This document shows, one piece after another, positions 52,326 to 60,491 of a DNA stretch of 64,000 nucleotides. The notes under the pieces are model-generated. The model saw nothing but the letters and a program-made list of their open reading frames with translations. It did no database searches and was not told the origin of the DNA. Position 1 is the stretch's first letter. Each line of letters begins with the position of its first letter. Source of the stretch: a virus. A program made the translations under genes and the position numbers. Where the stretch lies: positions 1-64,000 of IMG/VR virus record IMGVR_UViG_3300021379_000425; one strand, given 5' to 3'.

Positions 52326-53204
52326 TCAAGAGAGCATGTCAGGTGTGAGTTTGCTGATGTTCTCAGTGATGTACTGCAATGCTTTGGCTTTGGTCTTGGA
52401 CTCAGCCTCGGATGCACCCATGTCTCTAGCGACTCTCTTGATTGTGGAGTGGTGCTTGCCCTCGATTACTGCAAGTGCATGTTGACCTGCTTCTTGATGA
52501 CCTTCGTTGCCCAGTGATGTACCTTGCTCGTACACAAACTTGCTTGCTTCCTCAAGTCTGTCTTGCTTCTTAACAGCCCACCAGTCTTGCCCGTACTTGT
52601 TTCTTGCCCACGCTTTCTTAGCCTTAGCCTTAGATGGGTATGGGATTGCTTGTCCTTGCTTGTCACCTTTTGCGTATACAACACCTTGAGCGAAGAATGC
52701 TTCACCAGCCTTGAGTGTGTCTGCAAGTTTGTTCGCTTTACCCAGCCTCTTGAGTGTCCTGCGGTAGTTGCCTAGAATGTGGAAAGCACCGTTTCTCTCA
52801 ATGCCTGCATTGTTACCCTTGCTAGGTGTGTAAGGGAGTGAGAAGAGTTTAGCCATGTGCGCTCTTGTGTTCCAAAATGCAGGTATTTTGTTCCTCATTG
52901 CAACAGGTGTGCAAGGGTCTTCTCTCAAGTCCATGAGCATCATGCCCAAGTTAACCAGTTGTTCAGCAGTGAACTCGTTGTGTGTGTACACAACTGTCTT
53001 GTCTGCGCCTTTGCCGACTTGCTTGCTGTCGAACTCAGGTGTGCCTGCTTGTACGCTTGCTTGTGTAAGTGGTAGTACGCAAGTCTTGGACTTGCTCGCT
53101 AGGAATGCTCCTATGCGTTCACCCACCCCCGTCATTTGGTTAGCGTATGCTACGGTTCGGTCTATGTTATCTGTGCTTATGGGTATCATGTATTTGTTTG
53201 CCAT
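52326..53204 (-). CDS. Unknown DNA-binding-like protein beside iteron region
   Basis: A 292-residue basic protein. ATG 53204 has GGTGGAGGTTAAGAAC upstream; the longer reading to 53264 would run through promoter 10, so it is rejected. Lys/Ala-rich middle (SKAKAKKAWARNKYGQDWWA), and a C-terminal helical part (HHSTIKRVARDMGASEAESK) that looks like a helix-turn-helix. It is single, with its own promoter and terminator, flanked by an inverted palindrome and next to iteron region A. It is a candidate initiator or regulator. No family recognised. Confidence 0.6.
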   Translation of the reverse strand: MANKYMIPISTDNIDRTVAYANQMTGVGERIGAFLASKSKTCVLPLTQASVQAGTPEFDSKQVGKGADKTVVYTHNEFTAEQLVNLGMMLMDLREDPCTPVAMRNKIPAFWNTRAHMAKLFSLPYTPSKGNNAGIERNGAFHILGNYRRTLKRLGKANKLADTLKAGEAFFAQGVVYAKGDKQGQAIPYPSKAKAKKAWARNKYGQDWWAVKKQDRLEEASKFVYEQGTSLGNEGHQEAGQHALAVIEGKHHSTIKRVARDMGASEAESKTKAKALQYITENISKLTPDMLS

Positions 53205-53228
53205 GTTCTTAACCTCCACCCTTCGATT

Positions 53229-53248
53229 CTTTAGCAGTTTATATACTA
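53229..53248 (-). promoter_or_regulatory. Early promoter element 10 (divergent variant)
   Basis: Minus strand reads TAGTATATAAACTGCTAAAG, keeping the ACTGCTAAAG half but with TATATAAA as TATA box. Drives the single gene 52326-53204. Confidence 0.7.
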
Positions 53249-53276
53249 AAGACGCTTTTTGCACTTGTTAGAGAAC

Positions 53277-53538
53277 CATAGCGCATAGCGTATAGCAGGT
53301 CATAAGCATGGGTGTACTACCCATATGGGTTGGGGTTAAGGTGTCGCTATTTATGGGGGCTTACGCCCTTACGGGCGCAGGATTAGGGGCGAGGTTGGTG
53401 GGAGAGGGCATCTCACCCGCCCGCCCATAGGCAGGTACAGGGGCGCAAGGGGGTCATAGCACGACCCCATAGCACGGTTTTCCCCACCCCATAGCACGCC
53501 CTTAGAAGGAGGCATAGCCATAGCACACCCCATAGCCC
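53277..53538. repeat. CATAGC repeat cluster in the divergent intergenic region
   Basis: CATAGC starts at 53277, 53284, 53455, 53468, 53490, 53513, 53519 and 53531; four copies extend to CATAGCAC. They lie between the minus-strand promoter 10 and the plus-strand gene at 53620, in a GC-rich stretch that also holds the palindrome at 53319 and a small hairpin (53364-53377). No ORF is credible here. It could be an operator array or second iteron set. Confidence 0.5.
53319..53334 (+). repeat. Inverted repeat copy, right of gene 52326-53204
   Basis: Reads ACCCATATGGGTTGGG, the same 16 bases as the minus strand at 52134-52149. Confidence 0.75.
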
Positions 53539-53590
53539 TTCTTTTAACCGCATACACCTCTCGGAGAAAAAAATTACAAAATGAAAAATT

Positions 53591-53598
53591 TTTAATAA
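53591..53598 (+). promoter_or_regulatory. TATA box for gene 53620 (likely leaderless)
   Basis: TTTAATAA is centred about 26 bases before the ATG at 53620, the normal archaeal TATA-to-start distance, so the transcript probably begins at or near the start codon. It lacks the early element's downstream ACTGATAAAG. Confidence 0.5.
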
Positions 53599-53619
53599 AC
53601 ACCCCTCATACGAGTATCA

Positions 53620-53973
53620 ATGTCTCCTTTCCAAGACGCATGGAATATTTTGAAATCAAATGTCTATAATGCCGCTAGGCGTTCCACTTTACCAGCATAT
53701 CACCCTGCGATTATGGGTATGATGGAAAGAAGATACTTGACAGGTGAAGCAGGACCATTTGAAGGATTTGAGCCTAGCGATGTCCACCCTAACGAGCAAT
53801 CACCATTTAGAGTAAACAACATAGCAAATATGAGGGCTGATGAACTAAGAGGTAGAATACAACGCCAAAGTGTACCTAAAGTGATGCCGTATACAGATTC
53901 TCCTAGCGATGAAAACATAGACAGGGAATCTCGTGAGCAACTTCTTAGAGAAAGTAGACCGCAATTTAGATGA
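53620..53973 (+). CDS. AWxLLK-peptide protein, 117 residues
   Basis: Begins MSPFQDAWNILKS, a clear member of the shared N-terminal peptide. The rest is Arg/Gln/Pro-rich and probably disordered. First plus-strand gene after the non-coding region. A virion or assembly-associated cargo is guessed from the shared peptide. Confidence 0.55.
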   Translation: MSPFQDAWNILKSNVYNAARRSTLPAYHPAIMGMMERRYLTGEAGPFEGFEPSDVHPNEQSPFRVNNIANMRADELRGRIQRQSVPKVMPYTDSPSDENIDRESREQLLRESRPQFR

Positions 53974-54038
53974 TAATGGTCATTCCAGTGGTCAACCAGT
54001 AAGTTTAACTTCTACACCGCTATCGTCTGTAAGATAGC

Positions 54039-54872
54039 ATGGAAGTCACAGTGTACGAAGTCGGTCCTAGAGATGGTTTGCAGTACCTTGATGACATCGT
54101 GCCGACTAGAGAGAAAGTCAAACTAATCGAGATGCTGTACGACAGTGGGCTTACCAAAATCGAGGAAGTCAGTTTCGCTCACCCCAAACTGCTACCGCAG
54201 ATGGCTGACGCTGAGGCTGTTTTCACAGGGAGTGGGTCTGTGCTGGTGATGAACCAGCGTGGGTTCGAGCGAGCCAATTCGTGCGGTGTCGTGCTAATCA
54301 ATGTGGTTATCAGTCCTTGCGAAGTCTTCAATGTCAAGAATACCGGCAAAACACGGTCCGAGTTGATGACGATGTACAAAACAATGCTGGCGAATCACCC
54401 TAAGCAGTTCGTGAGGGTGTACATCAGCATGGCGTTTGGTAGTCCGTATAGTGGGCAGTTTAGTGCAAGAGAGATTCGTAACTGCGTGAGGGATGCAAGG
54501 ATGCTTGGCGGTACAGTGGTCTTTGCTGATACCGTAGGGGCTGGTACGCCCGATGAAGTAAAGATGATGGCTGACATAGCCAAAGATGAAGGTGTGCGCC
54601 CGGCTTTGCATCTGCATCATAAGGGCGAAGACGAGAAAGCGATTCGTTTGGTGCAGGCGGGGCTGATGGCTGGTATAACTGAGTTTGATAGCAGTATAGC
54701 CGGGCTTGGTGGGTGTCCGTTTGCTGAGGGTAGTGGTGCTAACCTGTCTACCTCGACACTGGTGCGTCATTTACATGCATGGGGCTTTGAGACAGGCGTT
54801 GACGAGAAAAAGTTAATTGCCGCTGAAAAATTCGTTAATTATTTTAGTCGTGACTCCATCCCAGCCCCATGA
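54039..54872 (+). CDS. HMG-CoA lyase-like DRE-TIM metallolyase
   Basis: A 277-residue enzyme. EVGPRDGLQ (R11, D12), IEEVSFAHPKLLPQMAD, HLH (H191, H193), AGLGGCPFAEG (C226) and N235 match the catalytic and metal-binding residues of HMG-CoA lyase, which splits HMG-CoA into acetyl-CoA and acetoacetate. The usual HxHDT is HLHHK, and the middle is diverged, so substrate specificity may differ. Visibly GC-richer than its neighbours, suggesting acquisition from a cell. The stop overlaps the next gene (ATGA). A likely auxiliary metabolic gene. Confidence 0.82.
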   Translation: MEVTVYEVGPRDGLQYLDDIVPTREKVKLIEMLYDSGLTKIEEVSFAHPKLLPQMADAEAVFTGSGSVLVMNQRGFERANSCGVVLINVVISPCEVFNVKNTGKTRSELMTMYKTMLANHPKQFVRVYISMAFGSPYSGQFSAREIRNCVRDARMLGGTVVFADTVGAGTPDEVKMMADIAKDEGVRPALHLHHKGEDEKAIRLVQAGLMAGITEFDSSIAGLGGCPFAEGSGANLSTSTLVRHLHAWGFETGVDEKKLIAAEKFVNYFSRDSIPAP

Positions 54873-55099
54873 GCGCATTTGACAAGGCGTGGAGTTTACT
54901 CAAGCAACAGCCAATGATAGGCGACCCGGAAGGACCTTTGGCACAAGCACTGGCTAGAGCAAGGCAACAACCAAAGCCAAAACCTTTGCAGATAACCAAT
55001 CTACCGCCTAAAGAGCCTCAAATGGTGCAGACTCAACTGCCAGCCGAACTAACTCAAGGCGCACATGAGACACCTTTCAAGATATTCGGTCAGCAGTGA
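54869..55099 (+). CDS. AWxLLK-peptide protein, 76 residues
   Basis: Begins MSAFDKAWSLLKQ, nearly identical to the tag at 34704. The rest is Pro/Gln-rich and disordered-looking. Translationally coupled to the lyase, so it could be its partner or an adaptor (inference). Confidence 0.6.
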   Translation: MSAFDKAWSLLKQQPMIGDPEGPLAQALARARQQPKPKPLQITNLPPKEPQMVQTQLPAELTQGAHETPFKIFGQQ

Positions 55100-55103
55100 T
55101 AGC

Positions 55104-55856
55104 ATGACACCGATGGAGAAGGCTTGGCAATTGCTCAAGGCGACCTATCGCATTGAGGCACAGCGACCAATGTATGCACATTCAGGTAGAAGGGAGTATA
55201 GGCTCTTAGACCAAGACGACAATGTTTTATCAACACTATCAGGTGATTTGTCAAGAAATAACAGTCTTAGTGATATTCACGGACATACTCGTGGAAAATA
55301 CCGTAGACAAGGAAATTATAAAAAATTGATAAATGCTCTATTACAACAAGGTATAGGTATAACTAGTAGTGAAAGAAACGATAAATCTCACCCATTTCAT
55401 GAAAAGTTCATGTCTAATTTACCTAAGAATGTAGATTATGCTGATACATTTAATGATTTTCACCACCTTACACCAATACACTATTCAAAAAAGAAAACCG
55501 CAAGATTCCCAAATAGCGATTTGAATATTCGTGACTACGGCTCTATTCCTATACATCATCTAGGATATGAAAATCCTACTGAAAATAGTAGATTCCACGG
55601 CACAATGGATAATAGAAGATTAACTGAATTTGCTGGTCATTCAATGTTCCCCGGTAGAGTAGCAAATCCTTTAGATTTCGCTAGAGACTGGGCATGGGAA
55701 GATTATGATAAAACTCGAAATGAAAAAGAGAAATTAAATCGTTTACAAGTGGATAACCAACCTGAGACTTTCCAAGCCGGACTCGCTAATTATGACAGGA
55801 ATTTTCTTAAACCGCCTGAATTACAGCAGTTCCTAGATGATATTAACCAAAGATAA
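55104..55856 (+). CDS. AWxLLK-peptide protein, possible GNAT acetyltransferase
   Basis: A 250-residue protein beginning MTPMEKAWQLLKA (ATG 55104; the upstream reading from 55065 lies in the previous gene). Residues about 63-100 (HTRGKYRRQGNYKKLINALL, then GIGITSSERN) look like the acetyl-CoA-binding motif of GNAT enzymes with RxxGxY. The C-terminal half is His/Asp/Arg-rich and unassigned. Fold call is weak. Confidence 0.5.
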   Translation: MTPMEKAWQLLKATYRIEAQRPMYAHSGRREYRLLDQDDNVLSTLSGDLSRNNSLSDIHGHTRGKYRRQGNYKKLINALLQQGIGITSSERNDKSHPFHEKFMSNLPKNVDYADTFNDFHHLTPIHYSKKKTARFPNSDLNIRDYGSIPIHHLGYENPTENSRFHGTMDNRRLTEFAGHSMFPGRVANPLDFARDWAWEDYDKTRNEKEKLNRLQVDNQPETFQAGLANYDRNFLKPPELQQFLDDINQR

Positions 55857-55965
55857 TCATGATTAAGTCCTCTATTAGAGGCTTGATAATCTTCTCATAC
55901 AACCATGCAAACGGCATTAAAATAATCGCTAAACAAACTTTTGCTACTCCTTTCAACAGTGACAT
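55843..55965 (-). CDS. Tiny membrane protein, 40 residues
   Basis: The frame from ATG 55965 encodes MSLLKGVAKVCLAIILMPFA and a basic/hydrophobic end (YEKIIKPLIEDLIMIIFG): one or two transmembrane segments. It lies 12 bases after the stop of 55978-57486 on the same strand and converges on the plus-strand gene with a 14-base overlap. A holin-like size, but no evidence beyond hydrophobicity. Confidence 0.4.
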   Translation of the reverse strand: MSLLKGVAKVCLAIILMPFAWLYEKIIKPLIEDLIMIIFG

Positions 55966-55977
55966 CCCAAATCCCCA

Positions 55978-57486
55978 TCAGTAGTAGAATTGGGGTGGAG
56001 TATATGTTGGTTTTGCTATATCATCAACATCTTCCTGCATTCCGGTGAGTAATTTGACGACATGTTCCATGTCCGGGTGGATATTTCCTACCATAGTGCC
56101 GTCACTTGTCTCTTCAAATGTGTGATTGCGGTCTAGCACTGCAAGGTCACGGCGCATATCTTCACTGATTTCGTTAGGAAGTTGTAGTTCACCCTTGAGC
56201 ATACGCCATGCTAAGTCCATTGGTTCACTTTTTAGTACTAATTTTTCATTTCCATATTCATCAGTTTCTATTACATAAGCCCCCGATGATAGCATCATCT
56301 GTACTTGTGGGTCATTGCGGTCAACTTTAGTTGGTTCTGCTTGGACATTCAGTGGATTGACAGTATCGTTTTTTGCCCTAATGTTAAGCAAGTTTTGTTG
56401 TAGCGGGTGCTGTGCTTGAAGATATGTAGACCTCGGTGCGCCAGTTTCGGGGTCAATATCCATTCTACCGGCAAAGTTTTGCATCATTCTATCAGCACCT
56501 TGCCTGTAAATGTTTCTTGGATTGAATATATTAGTTAAATTTGCAGAAGATGAAACATCATCTCTACTGATTCTACCGCCCTCAGCGACTCTTTCTACTG
56601 CTCTTTGGTTTATTTCTTGGGCAGATGGTCCTTTTGATTCCATAAATTTAGGTGCAGAAACGAATTCATACTCGGAATCTCTTATTGGATGCCATTCTTT
56701 TGTCTGTCGATGACCAGTATGATGTTCTGCGCCTACTGTTATTAAACCGATACCGCTTCCTCCATCTTCTGCTCTTGATGTTTTATGTCCGATTACATAG
56801 TGTGGTCTATCAATGCCCTCTTTAGGTTCATCAGTGGAGAGTCCGGGTACTTTCAAAACAGGATATTCATTGTATGTTTCATTACCCAGCCTTGTTTCTA
56901 TTTTAGTGTTAAGATACTCTTTCAGTTCGGGATTTTTCTCTAATAAAATATCTGCAACTGCAAGTGCTACATCTTCATGAGAATAACCCTCAAGACCTTT
57001 TGGCATTTCTTGATTCGGTTCTATTCTCTTATCAGCGTTTTTAGAATAATGATTTTTATCTGCTAAACCGACAGTGTGTTTTTTCCCTCTTTTCATTTGT
57101 GCTTTAATATTGTCTATTTGACTGTCATTCCACATGGCATCCCATTTCCATGCTTTCATCAAATTCCAAAGGATGTCCATCGGCTCACCTGTGCGTATTT
57201 CGCTACCGGCTTTTGCCGCTTGAGCCATCTGTTGATTTTGATTCATCATGTTTTGCTGTTGCATTTGTTGGCGGTTTGCCTGTTGCTCACCTACATTTGA
57301 AGCGATTTGTCCAGCAGTTAGAGCCTGTCCAGCCTTCGTGTTGCCAGCCTGTACTGCGACCTTACCTACTTTCTTGGCGGCCTGTTTAGCACCCTGTACT
57401 GCCGCCTGCCTTCCAGCCTGTGTAGCCACTGCACCAGCAACCGCCTTTGCACCGGCGATAAGTGCAGGAGGTATGAACGCCGGCAT
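55978..57486 (-). CDS. Large AWxLLK-peptide protein (two copies)
   Basis: A 502-residue protein. The Ala/Gly/Gln-rich N-terminus (1-95, low complexity, with MQQQNMMNQNQQ) resembles a membrane-interacting or ejection-protein segment. Tag copies are GEPMDILWNLMK (100-111) and SEPMDLAWRMLK (420-431). The middle has His/Gly-rich stretches (AEHHTGHRQTKEWHP). It is the only strongly minus-strand gene in this late block and shares a divergent promoter with 57539. Possibly an internal virion protein; inference. Confidence 0.5.
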   Translation of the reverse strand: MPAFIPPALIAGAKAVAGAVATQAGRQAAVQGAKQAAKKVGKVAVQAGNTKAGQALTAGQIASNVGEQQANRQQMQQQNMMNQNQQMAQAAKAGSEIRTGEPMDILWNLMKAWKWDAMWNDSQIDNIKAQMKRGKKHTVGLADKNHYSKNADKRIEPNQEMPKGLEGYSHEDVALAVADILLEKNPELKEYLNTKIETRLGNETYNEYPVLKVPGLSTDEPKEGIDRPHYVIGHKTSRAEDGGSGIGLITVGAEHHTGHRQTKEWHPIRDSEYEFVSAPKFMESKGPSAQEINQRAVERVAEGGRISRDDVSSSANLTNIFNPRNIYRQGADRMMQNFAGRMDIDPETGAPRSTYLQAQHPLQQNLLNIRAKNDTVNPLNVQAEPTKVDRNDPQVQMMLSSGAYVIETDEYGNEKLVLKSEPMDLAWRMLKGELQLPNEISEDMRRDLAVLDRNHTFEETSDGTMVGNIHPDMEHVVKLLTGMQEDVDDIAKPTYTPPQFYY

Positions 57487-57510
57487 GGAATTACCATAGA
57501 GCGATAATTC

Positions 57511-57520
57511 TTTAAATTAT
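57511..57520. promoter_or_regulatory. Bidirectional TATA promoter
   Basis: TTTAAATTAT lies about 25-30 bases from both ATG 57486 (minus) and ATG 57539 (plus). One AT-rich box could serve both divergent genes, giving near-leaderless transcripts each way. Confidence 0.45.
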
Positions 57521-57538
57521 CCGTAATTAAAACATTTC

Positions 57539-60250
57539 ATGCGTAGGGGCGAAGACATCGAGAAAGCCCCTTCCAAACCTAAATCTTTCAAAGAATATTT
57601 AGAAACAATGCTGTCCGAAACTCCACCGTGGGCTTTGTACGAGGAAGGTGGAGAAACGGCACTTGATTATTCACCTTACGACCACCCTAAACTGAAAAAT
57701 GTTGAAGATAAAAAGAAAGAAGATAAATTAAGAGAGTTGCTATTACATGATGAACCTAGATACCGACCTAGACTTCTTGACCCCGAAAATGCTGTGTTTG
57801 TACCTAAATTAGATGATAGATTAGATTCTGTTATAGATGACCCTTTGATAAACTATGGTAAAAAATTCGCAAAGCCTTTTGAAAATGTAATAAGACAGGG
57901 TAAAAGATTAGTTGACCCTAAATTAATACGACCAAAATCGAGTGTACAAACTACATTACCGCAACATTTTCCTAGACTAACAACCGAAAATCCTTACGAT
58001 GAAGAGGGTAGAATAAAACCCGGTGCTATTGCGCCGATAACTGCTTTTAAACAAATGGGTAGAGATGCTTTCAATAATCTTCTTTCTTACGGTTTGATAC
58101 CCGGATTAACAGTTGATTCCTTAGATTGGGAAGATAGGTCTAATTTACGAGATATGACTCCTGTTCCTGTAAAATCGGGGGCATCATTTGTAGCCCCAGT
58201 AGGTACTTTAGATGCCATAAGGGGTACAATGAATCAATCGGGAGGTCGAGGAAAACCGATTTATGTAGGCATTAGAGGATTTGCACAACCGGAAGATAAA
58301 GCATTCTTGAGAACAGACAGTAGAGAACCAATAGAGGCGGCGGCTTTGGGTCGTATTCCACCGGAAAGATTGGTTTTACCTTTCAATGTAGCACAATCGG
58401 GAAAGGAATTTGGAAGCCCACTTTCTTTTGAAGAATGGCGAAATGCTTCAAAAGGACCTACAACATTTGAAGATTATGTGGCACAAATGAAAGGTCCGAG
58501 GTATCTTCAACATTTACAAGATGCTGGATATACGGAAGAAATAGATGATTACAGGCAACTTTGGAATAGTAGACAAGATATGCAAAGATTAGATTATGAA
58601 AAGTATTTACAAACAATGAAAAATTCTAGTATAAGAACAAATTTATTGAATCAAAGACTGGCTGAATTAGGAGAAGATTTTCCACCCTTAACGGCTGAAA
58701 ATTACCCAATGGAAGGGGGGCAAAGAAATCCTTACCAAACATTATACTACGAACATCTTTACGAAGATAAATTTCCAAAAACTGCCGCTGATACAAAAAA
58801 TACAAGGGTAAAACAGGCTTTAGGTGCTGTGCCGAAAGAATGGAGTCAAAACACTAAATTTAATTTGATGAACCCTGCTTTAAGCGATGCTGAAAGGGAA
58901 GCAATAAGACAAGAATTTCAAGCGAATGCTGACCACGAAATACATATGAATAGTAGACATGATGGCACTGTTCACCCTGCTCAATTCAATAGAATTACAA
59001 GAGGTTTGATGAGCGCAATATATGGTCCACAAGCATCTAATATGATTGATTTCCGAGACAATGTAGGAGATTCTTATTCCGAAAGAGGTGAAAAAATAGG
59101 ATTAGAAATGAATAACCCAGCGGCGGCATCGTTAGGATTACCTAATACATGGAACGCACCTCAATTATTCAATCCTAATTTCAATCCTAATCAATCAGTG
59201 ATAAAAGCACCAAGAATCACTGCATACAGTCCTAGAGAAATAAGAGACATAGCACCCGACCTGCAAGGAATTAGGTATATACCGAAAGAATACTTAGAAT
59301 CCGCTGGTAAGCCAATTAGAGTTCATAGTGGTGGGAAAAGAGGTGTAGGGCAATCCTATGATTGGGAGCAGGATTTACAGCGATTAAAATACGATATACC
59401 GCAAAGTAGTTTTTATTCATGGATGATAAATAAACCAAAACCGCTTACAGGTTTGTTTAGTGAAGAATTTAGAATGATACCCGAATACAATATTGCAGGA
59501 AGAGAGTTAGAATTATCTCCGGTTGAAAGTGGAAATATTGTCGCTGGACAGTTTATGCACCCACCAGTAAAAGAAGCATTAAGAGAACCCGATTATACTG
59601 CACATCTTCACAGACCGATGGCTCTCACTGGAATATTGGAACAGCCTCAATTCATGAGAGAAGGAACTGAGGGGTCTAAAGGATTAGGTGAAGGATTCCA
59701 CTATGGAGAACTAGAGCCGGATTCTGTCGTACAATTAGAACTACCACATAATATACAGCCTATGGAAATGGCTAGTGTTGCTAGGAAAAGAGAGTATGAT
59801 AGACCTAGAAATCAAAGAGAGAAAGACGCAATGAATTGGTTAAGCCACATACCAAGTATGGGTGTGCCTACATCTACTGAATGGTGGAAGCAACAGGGTG
59901 CAACGGAAATGACCGCACCTCAACTTGAACAGGCTGGATTATTCCAAGCCGGTGAACCAATGGACATCGCTATGCAGTTGCTAAAGCGGGAGATGAGTCC
60001 GGAAGCGAAACAACATAAACTCGAATATGACAAGAAGTATGAGTCCACGCCGGAGAGAGTCAAGTATCGTGAAGAGTTGAACCGTGAGCGCAGAAAGCGT
60101 GGTATCTACGGTAGCGGCGACCATATGGATGTCAGTCACACCGAGGGTGGTAAGTTAACTCTCGAAGGTGAACATGAGAATAGAGCGAGACATTTCAAAG
60201 AGCGTGGTACGCTTAGACCTAGCAAAATCGCTGTACGCAAAGACAATTGA
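57539..60250 (+). CDS. Large AWxLLK-peptide protein, 903 residues
   Basis: A soluble charged protein. The tag EPMDIAMQLLK (about 806-816) is followed by a basic tail (ERVKYREELNRERRKRG) and SHTEGGKLTLEGEHENRARH. The N-terminal two-thirds has no recognised catalytic set; a YVGIRGFAQPEDKAF block near 240-255 hints weakly at an enzyme fold. Long, late, and followed by iteron region B. A virion-internal or injected protein is guessed from size and tag. Confidence 0.55.
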   Translation: MRRGEDIEKAPSKPKSFKEYLETMLSETPPWALYEEGGETALDYSPYDHPKLKNVEDKKKEDKLRELLLHDEPRYRPRLLDPENAVFVPKLDDRLDSVIDDPLINYGKKFAKPFENVIRQGKRLVDPKLIRPKSSVQTTLPQHFPRLTTENPYDEEGRIKPGAIAPITAFKQMGRDAFNNLLSYGLIPGLTVDSLDWEDRSNLRDMTPVPVKSGASFVAPVGTLDAIRGTMNQSGGRGKPIYVGIRGFAQPEDKAFLRTDSREPIEAAALGRIPPERLVLPFNVAQSGKEFGSPLSFEEWRNASKGPTTFEDYVAQMKGPRYLQHLQDAGYTEEIDDYRQLWNSRQDMQRLDYEKYLQTMKNSSIRTNLLNQRLAELGEDFPPLTAENYPMEGGQRNPYQTLYYEHLYEDKFPKTAADTKNTRVKQALGAVPKEWSQNTKFNLMNPALSDAEREAIRQEFQANADHEIHMNSRHDGTVHPAQFNRITRGLMSAIYGPQASNMIDFRDNVGDSYSERGEKIGLEMNNPAAASLGLPNTWNAPQLFNPNFNPNQSVIKAPRITAYSPREIRDIAPDLQGIRYIPKEYLESAGKPIRVHSGGKRGVGQSYDWEQDLQRLKYDIPQSSFYSWMINKPKPLTGLFSEEFRMIPEYNIAGRELELSPVESGNIVAGQFMHPPVKEALREPDYTAHLHRPMALTGILEQPQFMREGTEGSKGLGEGFHYGELEPDSVVQLELPHNIQPMEMASVARKREYDRPRNQREKDAMNWLSHIPSMGVPTSTEWWKQQGATEMTAPQLEQAGLFQAGEPMDIAMQLLKREMSPEAKQHKLEYDKKYESTPERVKYREELNRERRKRGIYGSGDHMDVSHTEGGKLTLEGEHENRARHFKERGTLRPSKIAVRKDN

Positions 60251-60253
60251 TAC

Positions 60254-60458
60254 TGTTCACTATGTTCACTATGTTCACTTTGCTCATCAAAGTGTTCACT
60301 AAAAATGACCATTTCGATTGCCTAATGTTCAATATATCCCTTATTATAATAATATAATATTAAGAGTAGTAGTACTATGAAAAAATGAACATTCTCATTC
60401 TGCTCATTTTGAATGAACAAAGTGGTGAACATTTTGAACAAAGCGAACATTTTGAACA
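60254..60458. repeat. Iteron region B, candidate replication origin
   Basis: TGTTCA starts at 60254, 60263, 60272, 60293 and 60326 (TGCTCA at 60281). The core 60332-60385 (54 bases) contains AGAGTAGTAGTACTATGAAAA-like sequence nearly identical to region A. TGAACA starts at 60386, 60414, 60426, 60435 and 60453, with CGAACA at 60444. Spacing is mostly 9 or 12 bases, in mirror image on the two arms. No gene occupies this 240-base gap. Confidence 0.65.
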
Positions 60459-60491
60459 CAATCTTTATGATGACCTCTCGGTTGACCATAA

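Noticed and set aside
51953-52517. Several overlapping frames of 63-106 codons on both strands between the iteron region and 52326
   Set aside because: They cross the terminator hairpin and GC-rich repeats, overlap each other, and lack ribosome sites.
53369-53602. 77-codon minus-strand frame in the CATAGC cluster
   Set aside because: Low-complexity product of the repeats (Met/Gly/Pro-rich) with no start signal.
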